Positions 36,727 through 48,185 of a stretch of 64,000 nucleotides of DNA are shown here, in pieces (the first letter of the stretch is position 1; each line of letters starts with the position of its first letter). The translations under genes were made by a program, and so were the position numbers. The stretch spans positions 23,806,001 to 23,870,000 of the forward strand of contig JAYKKI010000029.1 of NCBI GenBank assembly GCA_039881145.1, given 5' to 3'. The notes under the pieces were generated by a model. The model searched no databases, was not told the DNA's origin, and saw nothing but the letters and a program-made list of their open reading frames with translations. The stretch comes from Druceiella hillmani. Lineage: Eukaryota; Arthropoda; Insecta; Lepidoptera; Hepialidae.

Positions 36727-38555
36727 GGGTATAACTTTTTAACCAACGTGAATAATTCTGGAAGTAATTTTATACAACAGCTTGTAAAGATTGAATTTAT
36801 TTTCTTGCCGATAGTTTTCTTTAAATTGCATTTAGTATATTTTTTATTATATCAATATTTTTTGAAAGCTATGATATTAGGATAATACAGTATGCAGACG
36901 TTTTGAAGGGTGCAGATCAAATATTTATCATGGCTCAGTCTCATCATGATACAGTATTATTATACTATAGTATACATAATACTATTAAATATTTTTAACC
37001 TTCTTTTAAATTCTAAACTGACAAACGACATTTATATACGTATTTACTTTCTTTAGTAACTATATTTTGGCAGATTAATCAATGAAAAGAAGTTCTAGGA
37101 ATACTATTTAGAAATTTCTTTGTTCAGTTTTAATTATACTATACTGAAAAACAGGTTATGAGTGTGGAGGTAAAATAAGAATAAAAAATAATTTAGGACA
37201 ATATTCATCAAGCACAGAGTACTGGCAAGGGAATGAGACAACCAGAATTTTTAACATGGAGCAATGTATGCTTTTTTTGTATATTTATTTACTATTGACT
37301 TTAACATAAACATAAATATTAGGCAAAGCGACTGCCAACTTAGTGTTGTATAAAATTGTTAAGAGAAAATTATAAATGTAACAAATTTTTTAAAACATAA
37401 GAGCAGCTACGTCTTTGATTTTTGCACACTTATTTCTAAATAAAACCTTAAAATAAATAAATGGTATTCCTTTATGGTTGAACATACAATTTTAAAATTT
37501 GTGTAAGTTTTTCATCTGAAAGTCATAATTATTTTTAAAGTTCTTGTATCTGTCGTTTTTTGTAATTTGTCATACTTTTCCGAAATGTTAATGTGTATTA
37601 CAATTAGACATATGGATCAAAAAGATGCATACATTATTTTGTTGATTGCTTAATTTATACTGGTTCATGTTGCTCTTCAGTACATAACATAACAGAATTT
37701 TTTGCACAAGAGTTTCAGTATTGGCCATATTACGAGTGAGTTTGGACCTGCTATTGCTAAAAACTCCATATTGCCATGTGTTTTATGGTGGTACGTATAT
37801 GGAGAAACTGTTTTCAATTTGATTTCGGTATATTTAGTAGTAAGTAATGTCTCAAACTCAGTGAGAAACAGTGCACTTGCGAAAGCAATGCTTAAATATA
37901 CAAATTAGAGGACAAATATTCACACAAGAGCTTTTAGGATATTTGCAAATGGTAAGTAATGAAATAGTTTTGAATAAAAATTTAATGGAACATCTTTCTC
38001 AAAATATAAAGAAAGTGACAAAGGGGAAAAATGTAGATTTTGACACACTTTTGTGTACAAAAAAAATACATTTAATTTTGAAAATACATTTGTCAAAAGA
38101 AAGATTATCTCTTACCTATTAAGTAACATTCCTTGTAAAGTTTAAAACAGGATTCTCCAACAACATTTTCTCGGCTTTATTTAATATCAGCAAAAGATTA
38201 ATATCCTTGGCAATATATTCTGCATGACAATCATTGGTAGATTTTTCATTCTCCTATATTGTAACATTTTATGAAAACAGGTTTATTGAAGAATCTATTT
38301 GATCTTGACTCTGCCATTTTTATTGTTATCAGAACAAATATATTAATCCAAAGAAGCCCAAACTACGCTTTTCGCAAGAAAAATTTCTCTTTGCACAATA
38401 GGCAACCTCTAGTTAACCCCAAGATGTTGGATACGCTATCAGATAACACATTAGATATTTTTGGCTCATATTTCTCAGATTCCGAAAATAAGAATATTAA
38501 CATATTAAAACACTTATTGAAAAAAGACACATAATATCAAAGAGTAGCTAAAGCC
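36727..38555. other. Unassigned region with several plus-strand short frames
   Basis: Frames at 37702-37908, 37871-38122 and 38271-38534 are not recognised. Around 37681-37735 an acceptor-like 'gctcttcag', a frame reading ITEFFAQEFQYWPYYE and a donor-like GTGAGT occur together, and a different frame then reads LLLLKTPYCHVFYGG and TYMEKLF. This could be a decayed coding insertion or a lone exon. No family is claimed. Confidence 0.3.
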
Positions 38556-38800
38556 AAGTGTCATGTAGCATGGTCAATGGCAAAGAAAAGTCGTTTGTAC
38601 TTTACAACGATAATTAAATGTTAATATGGAAAAGGTAGAGGAACAGAATAAAACAAGACGGAAAAGGAGAGAAATATTTGGTTACTATAACCAAAAATGT
38701 CTGAATTCTGTGATTTAATGGACACTATATGTTCATTTTATTCGTAAATATATATACGTGTATGTAGATTATTGCTTGCAATTGCACTTCACAGATTATT

Positions 38801-38986
38801 GTCGTCACTGTGGTGTGTTGGGTTGTATACAACCTTTGCCTGCGAAGCGCACCGCGGGGACCCGGGTTTGATTCCCGGCAGCTCGTCGAGCAGGGCTGGA
38901 CTGGTGTTCTGGTTGGCTGTAAGAGATAGCTCTCGTAGCAATAAGTCTATCATATGTATCAGATATATTAAAGTACAGAAATAAAT
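38801..38986 (+). mobile_element. tRNA-derived SINE, copy 3 (best preserved)
   Basis: The copy begins near 'gtcgtcactgtggtgtgttg' and contains the tRNA-like B box 'gggtttgattcccggc' at about 38865-38880. It then has a body ('gctggactggtgttctgg') and the tail shared with the other copies ('ggctgtaagagatagctctc', 'gcaataagtctatcatatgt', 'attaaagtac'). Duplicate block 54.4 kb lacks it: there 'catctgcaatt' runs straight into 'catcatagcc'. This shows the element is an insertion and bounds it to within a few bases. Confidence 0.88.
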
Positions 38987-39029
38987 TCATCATAGCATAA
39001 AAAATGAAACTATTTTCTAAACCAAATAA

Positions 39030-39470
39030 ATGAACACTGTCGCTGTATTTGACGCACCTATCGAATGGCGACTGCCACCTATTGTAAAGCGCAAAAAAAA
39101 TTTTAAAGTAATAGAACATAAGATCAATTCCAAATAATAGTAATCAATGACAAAGTCAGCACACGGTATACAATGGCTGGAGCCCTGCATATCGCAATGC
39201 TTTGCTTGGAGTGGTGGAGCCATAACCCAGCGTAGCGTGTGGACAGCTATGCATATTTCATAGGTCGGCGCAAAATGCGAAGGTAGCCCTGTGCATAACC
39301 ATACTTTGGTTTGAGTGGTAGAGTCACTATCTCATGTGGCGGCATAAAGCTTTGTAATATGGGAAGGGCTCCAGTGATGATGCCATTTCGTTCAGCCCAT
39401 AGTGCAGCGCAGGTCTTCCGTGGTATAGGCTGTTTTTTTAATGATTTTTTTGGTCAAACTTTGGTATTTA
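39030..39470. repeat. Insertion with two ~100-bp direct repeat units
   Basis: The segment is absent from the duplicate block (near 54625). Units at about 39175-39275 and 39280-39375 share 'agccctgcata'-type text, then 'ctttggtttgagtggtagag' against 'ctttgcttggagtggtggag', then a 'gtgtggac' against 'atgtggcgg' block. It is GC-richer than its surroundings and encodes nothing recognised. It may be another SINE-like or satellite-derived insert. Confidence 0.5.
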
Positions 39471-40869
39471 AAATAAGGGTGTTTGCAATCATTAAATTCA
39501 TTCATTATTTGCCATCTGGACTTTCATTGACATTACATTCTACACTTTACAAGTACTTTTGTTTACAGTAAGTTATCATAATGCCCTCTGTTAGAAACGG
39601 GGCATCAACAAAGATAATGTAAATTGTAGCTGTATAAATATTTCAAACAATATTCAAATTCATAGAATTTAAACAGTGTCAAATGCAAATGTGAAGTTGG
39701 ATTACAGATGTCAGTGTTGTATAATTTTTTTCTATATACTAAATCTATTTTTGTTTTTTACTAAGTTTGCCAAGGAAGAATATATATTGCATCTTTTTAG
39801 ACTTTAAGAGTCTGTCTATCAATATACTTTTTTATTTGTATTTTTGTCACATGAGAGCTAATAAATAAATTTAAATGTAGTTTCACTGTTAAATTTATTA
39901 CATTCATGTAAAGAAAAAAGTCTGAGAGATAAGGAAAATAAAGATAAAAGTGTGAGCTTACGAATAATCGCAAATAGTTGATTTCTAAATATCTCTTTAT
40001 CTCTGATAAATGGACAAACAAGTAGCCCTCTGTGAGCAAAGTTACATGCAGAGAGCGAGTTCATGAATAAATTATTAATAGTAGGCAATATTCTAAAGAC
40101 CAAATGCACAAACTATTCATCAAGGAATCCATCTGTTAAAATAAATTATAAAATTGACTTTTTCCGTTACACTATTTATTGCAGGCTTAGTGAAAGTACA
40201 GCGTAATTTCTATTTTCTTGTCTATTGGGTTATATTGTATTTCATTACTGATCACTGCAAAATGTCAAGCATAGCATCAATCCATCTGGTAAAGATAATT
40301 TTATATTTGAAACAAAATAAAAATTGTTTCGGCATTTTACCGGACACAGACCAATTAATATTACGATATTTAACAAATGTATATGTAATACTATATACTA
40401 TTTCTATAACTTTCATACAATAACATATTAAAAAACACTCTCAAGCTGGCGGAAAAACACCCGACTCAGATGCAATGCCAAATCAGTGTACAGATGGATA
40501 AATTAATGCTCTTGATTTAATTAATATGTCATTTTCTCTAGGAAGTAGGAACAACTGATAACACTGATTCCCCGCCGGTCACTGCATGTCACTTTTTGTT
40601 GCACTGGCACCTCTTATCAACGGCAGCTATGCTCTGACTCTTTTCCGCAACGTGGGTCCCTCCATCGTCCGCTGTGTACTGACCTCCTAGCCACAGCACT
40701 GGTCCTCCCCTCGTTGCCGTGCTAGCTCCACCTTACTGGTGCTGCTCGCCACACTGCCAGTCACTCTCTCCAGCACGGCCTCCTGAATGCCTGTTGGCCT
40801 ACGGCCAAGAGATCACCACTGATCAAGCTACTAACTCATTACAGGCCAACCTGAGTTACAGTAAGTAGC

Positions 40870-41460
40870 ATCGGGGATTCAAGGGTTAAAGGTGGAGGAG
40901 AAGAGGGAGAAGCTACCCTCTGTGATGTTGACATATGATGTCCCGAAAGAGCTTACCAATGAGGAATTTACTCAATCTTGCTGAAGGAGGAGAACCTTAG
41001 CAACTTCTCTGATATGGAGTGCAACAAAATCAGAGTCAACAGTAGTATCCAGTCAACAGTAGTAATCAGGAGTATCCAGGGCCGACAACAAGAATTTTGT
41101 GGTGGAACTCCCACAAAACATATGTGAACATCTATTGAAGGCAGGGCATGTATTCTTAGCCTGGAACTCCTGTCGAGTTGCAGACTTTGTGTAGGTGGCC
41201 AGGTGCTTTCAGTGCCATCTCTATGGTCATGTCGCGAGGTACTGCAAGAACGTACAGTATTGCAACAGATGCACCAAGAAGGGGTATGATGGGAAGAATT
41301 GTCCCCGTGTGCTTAAAGTTGAGATCTGCATCACTTGCACCAAATTTAACAGGACACAGCGTACGTACTGATGCCTGCCTTGAGGGCAGTACTGGAGGGA
41401 ACGGTGCGACAGAGCTGGATTTTACCCTGCTGAATGCAGGGCGGGGTTCAATGGTCATGA
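40870..41460 (+). pseudogene. R1-type gag (ORF1) remnant with zinc knuckles
   Basis: Frames read LPSVMLTYDVPKELTNEEF near 40913, then after stops NKNFVVELPQNICEHLLKAG near 41095. Then come CCHC knuckles: CFQCHLYGHVARYC at 41204-41245 is a complete C-x2-C-x4-H-x4-C; the second, CNRCTKKGYDGKNC, has Tyr where His belongs; the third starts CITC but is cut by a stop. Three knuckles of this kind are usual for R1-clade gag, which coats the element RNA. It is non-functional. Confidence 0.8.
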
Positions 41461-41479
41461 CCGAGCTCTCGATGACTCT

Positions 41480-43405
41480 TAGAGATCATGGTAAGTTTTG
41501 TATTGTGTGTCCAGGAACAGTATGCCCACAGGGGGAGCAGCCTGGGATTGGAACCTTTCCTCGTTTTGGAGAAGGGACCCGATCCCAACGCTGAAATTGT
41601 CCTAGGCTTGCAGGAGGTGTGCATGGCTGGCGAGTCAAACCGGGCATTTTCTTGAGTGACCATAGTGCAATCTCCCAAGCGGTCTATCTCCCAAGCGCCC
41701 CCCTCTCCAGAACCTGGTGGGCGAACCAGCACCTGATTCAGGACTGGGAGCCAAGATTGAACTAGATTTGTCCAAATTTTCCAGCGAGAGCTCAACAATT
41801 CTTCTAAATTGCCGAAATGAGTAAATTGCCCTAATATATTAGCTGTTGAGTTTCAGAAGGCGATCATCAGTGTTGAGGGTGGATTGGGTTCGGTTCAACT
41901 GGGCCCACCCAAAAAGAACCCTTGGTGAAGCAGCACCCTCCGTTCGGAGTACTGGAGAAAAATACGTAACTACCAGTGTGCCAAGAACTACGGAACTGAC
42001 AGAGAAATTATTGAGGTTCACCAGGTGGCCTTAGTAGACGCCCGGTGTAACTATAATAGAGATATTAAGAGGGCTAGGCACTCCACTTTCGAAACTTTGT
42101 TACGCGTGTAGGAAATTTGGATTCCTGGGGTGCCACATACAGAAATGTACAGAGTCCTTTGAAACCCTTCGTTTTTAGTACCTTTACGAGGACACTCTTT
42201 CCAACTTTTGGAAAGTGGCTAGAGCGAGCATTAGCGGCGCATCTATTGGCGCTATTGCCTCATTCGTCGGGTTCGATTTCTGCTCCAAACTATTTGATGC
42301 GATTTCCACTGCCTTGTCTTGGGTCGATACGTGCTCAGACAAATAGTTTCTAGGTATTTTTTTGGATAGCTCCGGCACATTTAACAATGACGATGGCTCC
42401 GACACATTTTACTATCTTGTCCATACCAGAATCCCGGGGAGTGACAGCGAACCTTCGCCGGGTTGTTATGGATTATTTCTGTGATCATGTTGTCTTTTTA
42501 CAGGATGCCGACATTGAAGTCATGAAACTGCCCACAAGGCTCGGTCCTTGGACCAATTCTATGGAACGTGGTGTTGTTGGTATACTCACAATACCCCTTC
42601 AGGGATTTGGTACCATCGCTTATGTGGACGACACTCTGCTGTTGGTCAGAGGATCGAGCTGAAGAGAGATAAAGAACCAGACGGCAGACTTCCTCGCCAA
42701 GCTATTGAACTGGGGTACCAAGAACAAGTTCTGCTTCGACTCACAAAAGTCCGAGACAGTCCTCTTCAAGACCAGGCTGGTGAATGAGCCCTCTGTGATG
42801 ACGGCTGATGATAGGGATCAGTTTGTGTGATCAGGTAACCTTCCTGGGCACGGTCCTTGATGCATGATGGAGCTTTTTTCCACAAGCACGGTATATTGGG
42901 GAGAGAGCTCAAATAACCTTCCAGACCATGGCGCGGCTTGCCGGTGCCAGCTGGGGGCTGAGTAACTCTAGCCTTAAACTGATGTATACGGCAATATACT
43001 TCGGTATATTGGTCTATGCGCCATCGGTTGGGCTCAGTAGTGCGTTGGGGTCCAACAGGTTAGACGGGTGGTACTAAGATCAGAGCATGTGCTGCCACTG
43101 GCGCTGATCAAGGCATCCAGGAAGCTGTTCCATGGATGCGTTGCCGGTGTTAGCGGGTCTTTTGCCTGCTGACCTCGCAATCGCAGAATGCGCTGCGAAT
43201 ATCATTTTGGCTCAAGATAAGAGTTTCGATGCAGGTCCGTTGCATTTTGAGTTTTTGGCTAATGAATCCCTTGTTGATAGAAAGAGATGTATTTTAGATA
43301 TCGTTGTTGCTTATTGGCTGTCCAGGTGGTCCTCCTCTGATTTCAAGGGGGAAATGACCAGGTTGTCCTTCCCTGATGTGCCTGAACGGTTAAATAAAAA
43401 CTGAC
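41480..43405 (+). pseudogene. R1-type ORF2 remnant: endonuclease end and reverse transcriptase
   Basis: The endonuclease is reduced to its ends: a LQEQY-like start near 41515, and FLSDHSAIS near 41655 (catalytic SDH motif). The RT linker follows, with ARCNYNRDIKRARHSTFE near 42030-42095. The RT itself shows FLGIFLDSSGTFNN (motif with the first Asp) near 42350 and AYVDDTLLLVRG near 42618-42650, in which YADD is YVDD but both Asp residues remain. Then come FLAKLLNWGTKNKFCFDSQK near 42690, MARLAGASWGLSNSSLKLMY near 42930, and a C-terminal ALPVLAGLLPADLAIAE at 43135-43185. Many stops and frame changes separate these. Confidence 0.85.
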
Positions 43406-43985
43406 TCGCTCCTGATTATTATGTTTCTTAGTTTTTGATGCACAGTTTGCATAGATTCACCTTTAAAGACATCCCGGCGTGTATATTTATATGAGTCATG
43501 TTTTATTCCACTGCAGTGAACACGACGATGCGCATAGAGTCTTGTTAGAGAGCATGCGTCTAAATGGTAACGTAGAATCATGCAGAACCTAAGAACATGG
43601 TATTGTTAGTCATCGAGACTTATTTGGGAATAGATCGATCTTTGAGTCATTTAGAATATTCGCTAAATGCATTCTCAAAAAAATGGAGGTACTAAATGAC
43701 TCTTTGAGAAGGGACAGACTCTAACCCTATTTGGTGGAAGCGCTGAAGCTGTATTTACGGGACACTATTAGGGGACACACGATGGTCCCCTCTTTTGTAT
43801 GAGGTGGGTTGTTATGGGTTCCAGAAAGGGCCCTGAGACAAACCGGGTGGAAGGTGGGAATAGTCTAACCCAAGTATGTCGGTTACTGCCCTCCCTCTTA
43901 TTCCAGCCAAATGCTGAGAAGCCTTTTAGACAAGATCAAGAGCAAGCATACACCAATGCTTTGATCTTAGTCAAAAGGCCATGAA
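43406..43985 (+). other. 3' region of the R1-type element
   Basis: The text still has higher GC content than host DNA and reads in broken frames (GQTLTLFGG, GHY near 43715, then DGPLF and VMGSRKGP near 43785-43830) that look like the carboxyl end or 3' UTR of the element. The end is set by where duplicate-block similarity resumes. Confidence 0.55.
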
Positions 43986-44235
43986 GAGATCAATAATGAT
44001 AGCCATTTGACGCCCAAACTTTGAGATATTGCTAGGTTGGCAATAGTTATCACCAAGATGGCATACAAAATGGGGTAATAAAAAATCTTTTTTTAGATTT
44101 GTTTAAAATTTCAACGATTCAAATGTTCAAGTGTATAAGCAATTTATCTTCAGAATCAAATAAAAACATCCTAATAAACTGCTTTAGAAAACATTTTATA
44201 GGAAAAATATTAAGTAATAATGAAAATTAAGAATA
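43986..44235 (+). repeat. Duplicated block 1c (first copy)
   Basis: The segment matches 59650-59905: 'gccatttgacgcccaaac' against 'accatttggttcccaaag', 'ggcaatagttatcaccaag' against 'ggcagtagttatcgccaag', 'acatcctaataaactg' identical in both, and 'tttagaaaacatttt' nearly so. It resumes directly after the R1 insertion. Confidence 0.85.
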
Positions 44236-47200
44236 AAACATTAGCTACTTACAAAAGAGTGCAAAGGTTTAACAAAATATTTGACTTTCTTTTAGAGCCA
44301 GGCTTAATAAATATTGCAAAAGATCAAAATGGGTTTGTAATACGACCATACCATTGACCTTACTCTATGCTGCTTTGTTTGAAATTTCTGATAGAATTTC
44401 CAGAATCTTGAAAAAAACCTAAAAAGTTTGCCAATTATGCTACATTCTTATAAAAAGAAGTTTAAAAATAAATAGATTGAACCTATGTGTATTTGTTATA
44501 TTTGGAGTTACCTATTACTTTGCCAAGCCTTATATAAATGTTCAACATTGTTAATTTTTTTTTCTTTGTCTGTTATTAAAACAACCAATATTATTGAAAT
44601 AATTAACTTAAAATTTTGTACACAAACAATTTTGAGTGCTCTATATATATACAGTAATAATAAGTTATACATCTATGTTTTATATTAGTTTACTTTTAAT
44701 AACTAGTAAAACTAGATTGTGATATTTTATTTGATTGGTAAATATTACAAAGTCAATTTAAAACAACAATATCATAAAATAAGATAATTTCATAAAATAA
44801 TTTCAATATTGTGTACATTCTTCCTAGATTTAGGTTTTAGGATCTATTTTGATGATCAGTTTACAGAATTAACTTCCATTTTGAAATTAAATTAGAACTA
44901 TTTGAAATTCACAACCAAAAATTTCTTAAGGGCTGAATTTTAATTGAAATAAAATAAACCACACTCCTTGAGCGCACATGTCGCTTAGAAGCTTATGCTT
45001 ATACTACTCAAATGTATATATTTTGATTAAAATGAGGTAAACATATAGACAATTACAAATCGTAGAAAAGATAATAAAATAGCAAATCCAATGTGGTACA
45101 TCCGTATCTGTTATTTTAGTCGCTATGATTTTTTTGCTACTATGAAGTCTATAGTTATTTTTGCCTACACTAGATGTGAACAGAACTGGGATGGCTCACT
45201 AGAAACTTGACGATAATGTGTATTTTTATTGGGATAAATGATTTCTTTAGTTATGCTTACGTTTAATTACTTTTTATGATAATAATATTATAAAAATGAC
45301 ATGTTATAAAGACTTTTCCTTCATATACCTTTTTTCTTACACAAATGGAGAATTGTTTCATCTTCTTCGTTATTTTTTAACTCCTAACACAAATACATTT
45401 TTTTCTTTATATACATAAATTTTTGTTGCAATAAGATCGATACTTTTGTAATTATTGTTTTTTTATTTTGTCGATATAATGTGAATGCAGATGTCACATA
45501 AAAGTGGCTCGCATTCTTGTGGGGGTTAAGCATGAGTACTCTTACAGGGAGAGATCTGTAGAAAGTTAGATACACATAAAAGTTTAAACATTAACATAGT
45601 ATTTCCATTAAAGTATATATAAATATTGATATTTTCCTTCATCTTGTAAAAAAATGGCCAATATATCTCACAGGAGTAAATAACTTGATTACCTGTATCA
45701 CTTTATTGAATATTACCAGCCACTTTCTCAATAATCTTTTTATGTATTTTATAATAACTGTGAGTGATATTGAGGGTATATATAAATCTTTTGAGTTATT
45801 ATCTGTACTATTTTGTGTACTGCACACTATACAAGTGCAATTCAGAATATAACTCCAACTCCTGAAACTATTAATATACTTCTTTCATCACTAGAAATGG
45901 TAAGTTGAAACTGAAAATTATGAAGAAATTGAATCATCTAATTTCTATATGAGGATTGTTACCCTCAAATGTTGAAAAAGATTTATACTTATAATATTTT
46001 TAAGGTACTTTTATCTCCATAAGATTTAATGTTATTATTTTTGTCTATTCTCAATCAATTTCATCATGAACATGGTCATTGGCAAACTAATATTATTAAG
46101 TAATATGTTTACCGGTAATATGTTTTAAGGTTAACTTTATTAACATATTACGTTTCATCATTCTGTATTCAGACACCACGTTTGCAATTTTTTTGTATTA
46201 CGTAAGCAATTTTTATATGCAATATTTCTTTAGATATGTTTTTTACATTATCCCTTCATTAAAAAAATAACTACGCTAACTAAAACCTTAAAGGTTATAA
46301 ATATTAATTTTTGGTCTAAAATGTAAACACATTCACATGTATTCACACCCCATTTGTTGAATTTGCTCTTTGCTAAACAAAGTGAATGATGAATACGGTG
46401 TTTTAGCATTGAATGTGGCTGTTGATGTACTGATCATGTCATACTGATCAATACCTTAGACAACATGGGATAAAGCAATTTATAAAAGGAAAATCGATAT
46501 GATTTGTTACAAACATTGGGCTCTTCGCAGGGTCAGTGCTTATTAATATAACTTCTCGTTTTATGCAATAAAAAGTTGCAAGCGGACTGTTAAGATTAAA
46601 TAGTGGTCATAACGTTGCTCAAGGTCTGCATGGATTGAATTTTATTCCATTACCGATTGACTTGGGAGTATGAAGAATTTTGAGTTACTGGGACGGTACA
46701 AGAAATAAGTACAAAGAAATCCCCTATAGTAACAAAGTAGGAAATGAAAAAAATGACCAGGGTTTTTCTGAGCATTCTTTTGAAAAGCATAATGAAATAT
46801 TGTGCGAATTGACATGATAACAAAGCGGTTAATCTTTTGACAAATTTCAATGTCATTAAATTATTTGTTAAAAGTATTAGATACTCTGAGAGGAAAAAGA
46901 TAAATTTGCCGTGAATCAGCAGAAATTATATTAGTCATTCATTGTTATAAATATGGACAGAGTCTATGAACACAATTGACAGATTTCTAAATACCCTATT
47001 TAGTTTAGAAAGAAGAAATGGTATTGGCCGTTAGTCATCAGGATGTTCAGAATATGATTTTATTGAATCCGGGGATTATTCATGATTTCATAAAGCAATC
47101 TTTCTTTTACACTGCAGGAGGTGTACAGGTTTCTTTTATTTAATAAATGAGAAGGTCGAAGGAGAACTCCTGGAATTTATGCAACTATTTTACAGCCTAT

Positions 47201-47525
47201 CAAATTTAGTAATAAGGGGCTCTATACGATGAAAAATATAAACAGGGGTGCGCTAAGAACAGCGATGAAAAAATAAACCATTTACTTTTTGTGGAAAATG
47301 TGAAGAGAAAACTCTTCATAATGATTGCTACACAAATAATTATATTTCAAATTTGTATTGCCATTTTTAAAATGTTCTTTACATAAAAAAAATTTTGGTT
47401 CAGTGTAAATGGTCAAATATTTATTATATTAAGTATATTTTTATTTTCTTTTTACCAAAAATCTTATTATCAACGTTCCCACCAACCTAATTCTTGACAA
47501 TTTTATACTTCTTACTTCACCTTCT
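44236..47525. other. AT-rich intergenic DNA between duplicate copies
   Basis: No gene, RNA or transposon is recognised on either strand. Short open frames (for example 45639-45827 and 46650-46856, minus) have no domain signatures. Confidence 0.55.
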
Positions 47526-48185
47526 TACCAATTTATAATTTTCGATAACCAAAACCCAAAAACAAAGCAGCATAAGCACTATGTAATAATAATACTAAAT
47601 TGTGAACAAAACAAACACATTTTCCTTACTACATCCACACTATAATATACATCTGGATTGTTTGATTGACTATCATTAATTTGTATTAATATTATATCAA
47701 TTATTTCTTTGAATATCGTATTATAATTCTCTTTGAGACCAAAAATGTTTTCCTTGGAATATCCCGAATCGACAATACTTGCGCAAATATTGTATCGAAA
47801 AATATTTAAGGAGAAATTAATATAAACATTTTCAGATTTTAAAATAAATAAATCGAATGACAAGAATTCTTTGTCATAGCTAGAAGATTTACATAGTAGG
47901 GCTTGAAATATATTTACAATACCAATTCAATGTTCATATAAGGTATTTAATGTATGAAGATGATATTGCCTCCTCATAATGGAAATAGAACGTGTTTAAT
48001 AATATTGGCTAAACGTAAAATTAACTTCGCAAATTTACTAAAAAAGAAAACTGATTTGCTAAGATGAACAAAAAATGTTTATCATTTCACAATATTATCT
48101 ATAGATTTTGATAAAATTAAATTAGGAATATGGATGTAACCAAGTACAAACACTACTAAAGGATATGTGTCTCGTACTTTACTCT

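Larger units (their letters stand above)
38556..40440 (+). repeat. Duplicated block 1b (first copy)
   Basis: The DNA aligns by eye with 54400-58600 in the same orientation. Landmarks are 'gaggaacagaataaaacaag', 'actatatgttcat', 'ttttctaaaccaaataaa', 'tttcaaacaata', 'ttacattcatgtaaag', 'ctaaatatctctttatctct' and 'gtagccctctg'. Insertions of this copy only are a SINE (38801-38986) and a tandem-repeat segment (about 39030-39470). It is cut at 40440 by an R1-type retrotransposon. Confidence 0.85.
40445..43985 (+). mobile_element. R1-type non-LTR retrotransposon, decayed
   Basis: The element is much richer in GC than the DNA around it, with gag then RT on the plus strand. It interrupts duplicated DNA: text just before 40445 ('aacatattaaaaaacactct') and just after 43985 ('gatcaataatgatagccatttg') corresponds to almost adjacent text in the other copy near 59620-59680. 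Internal parts are listed separately. Most of the endonuclease domain is deleted. Confidence 0.85.

Noticed and set aside
38860..38885. A functional tRNA gene at the B box
   Set aside because: Only the B-box half is conserved and it is joined to a SINE body and tail absent from the paralogous site.
41178..41594. 138-codon plus frame, and 41156-41458 / 41448-41798 minus frames
   Set aside because: Shadows of the R1-type gag and endonuclease text in other frames; the real frame carries the zinc knuckles.
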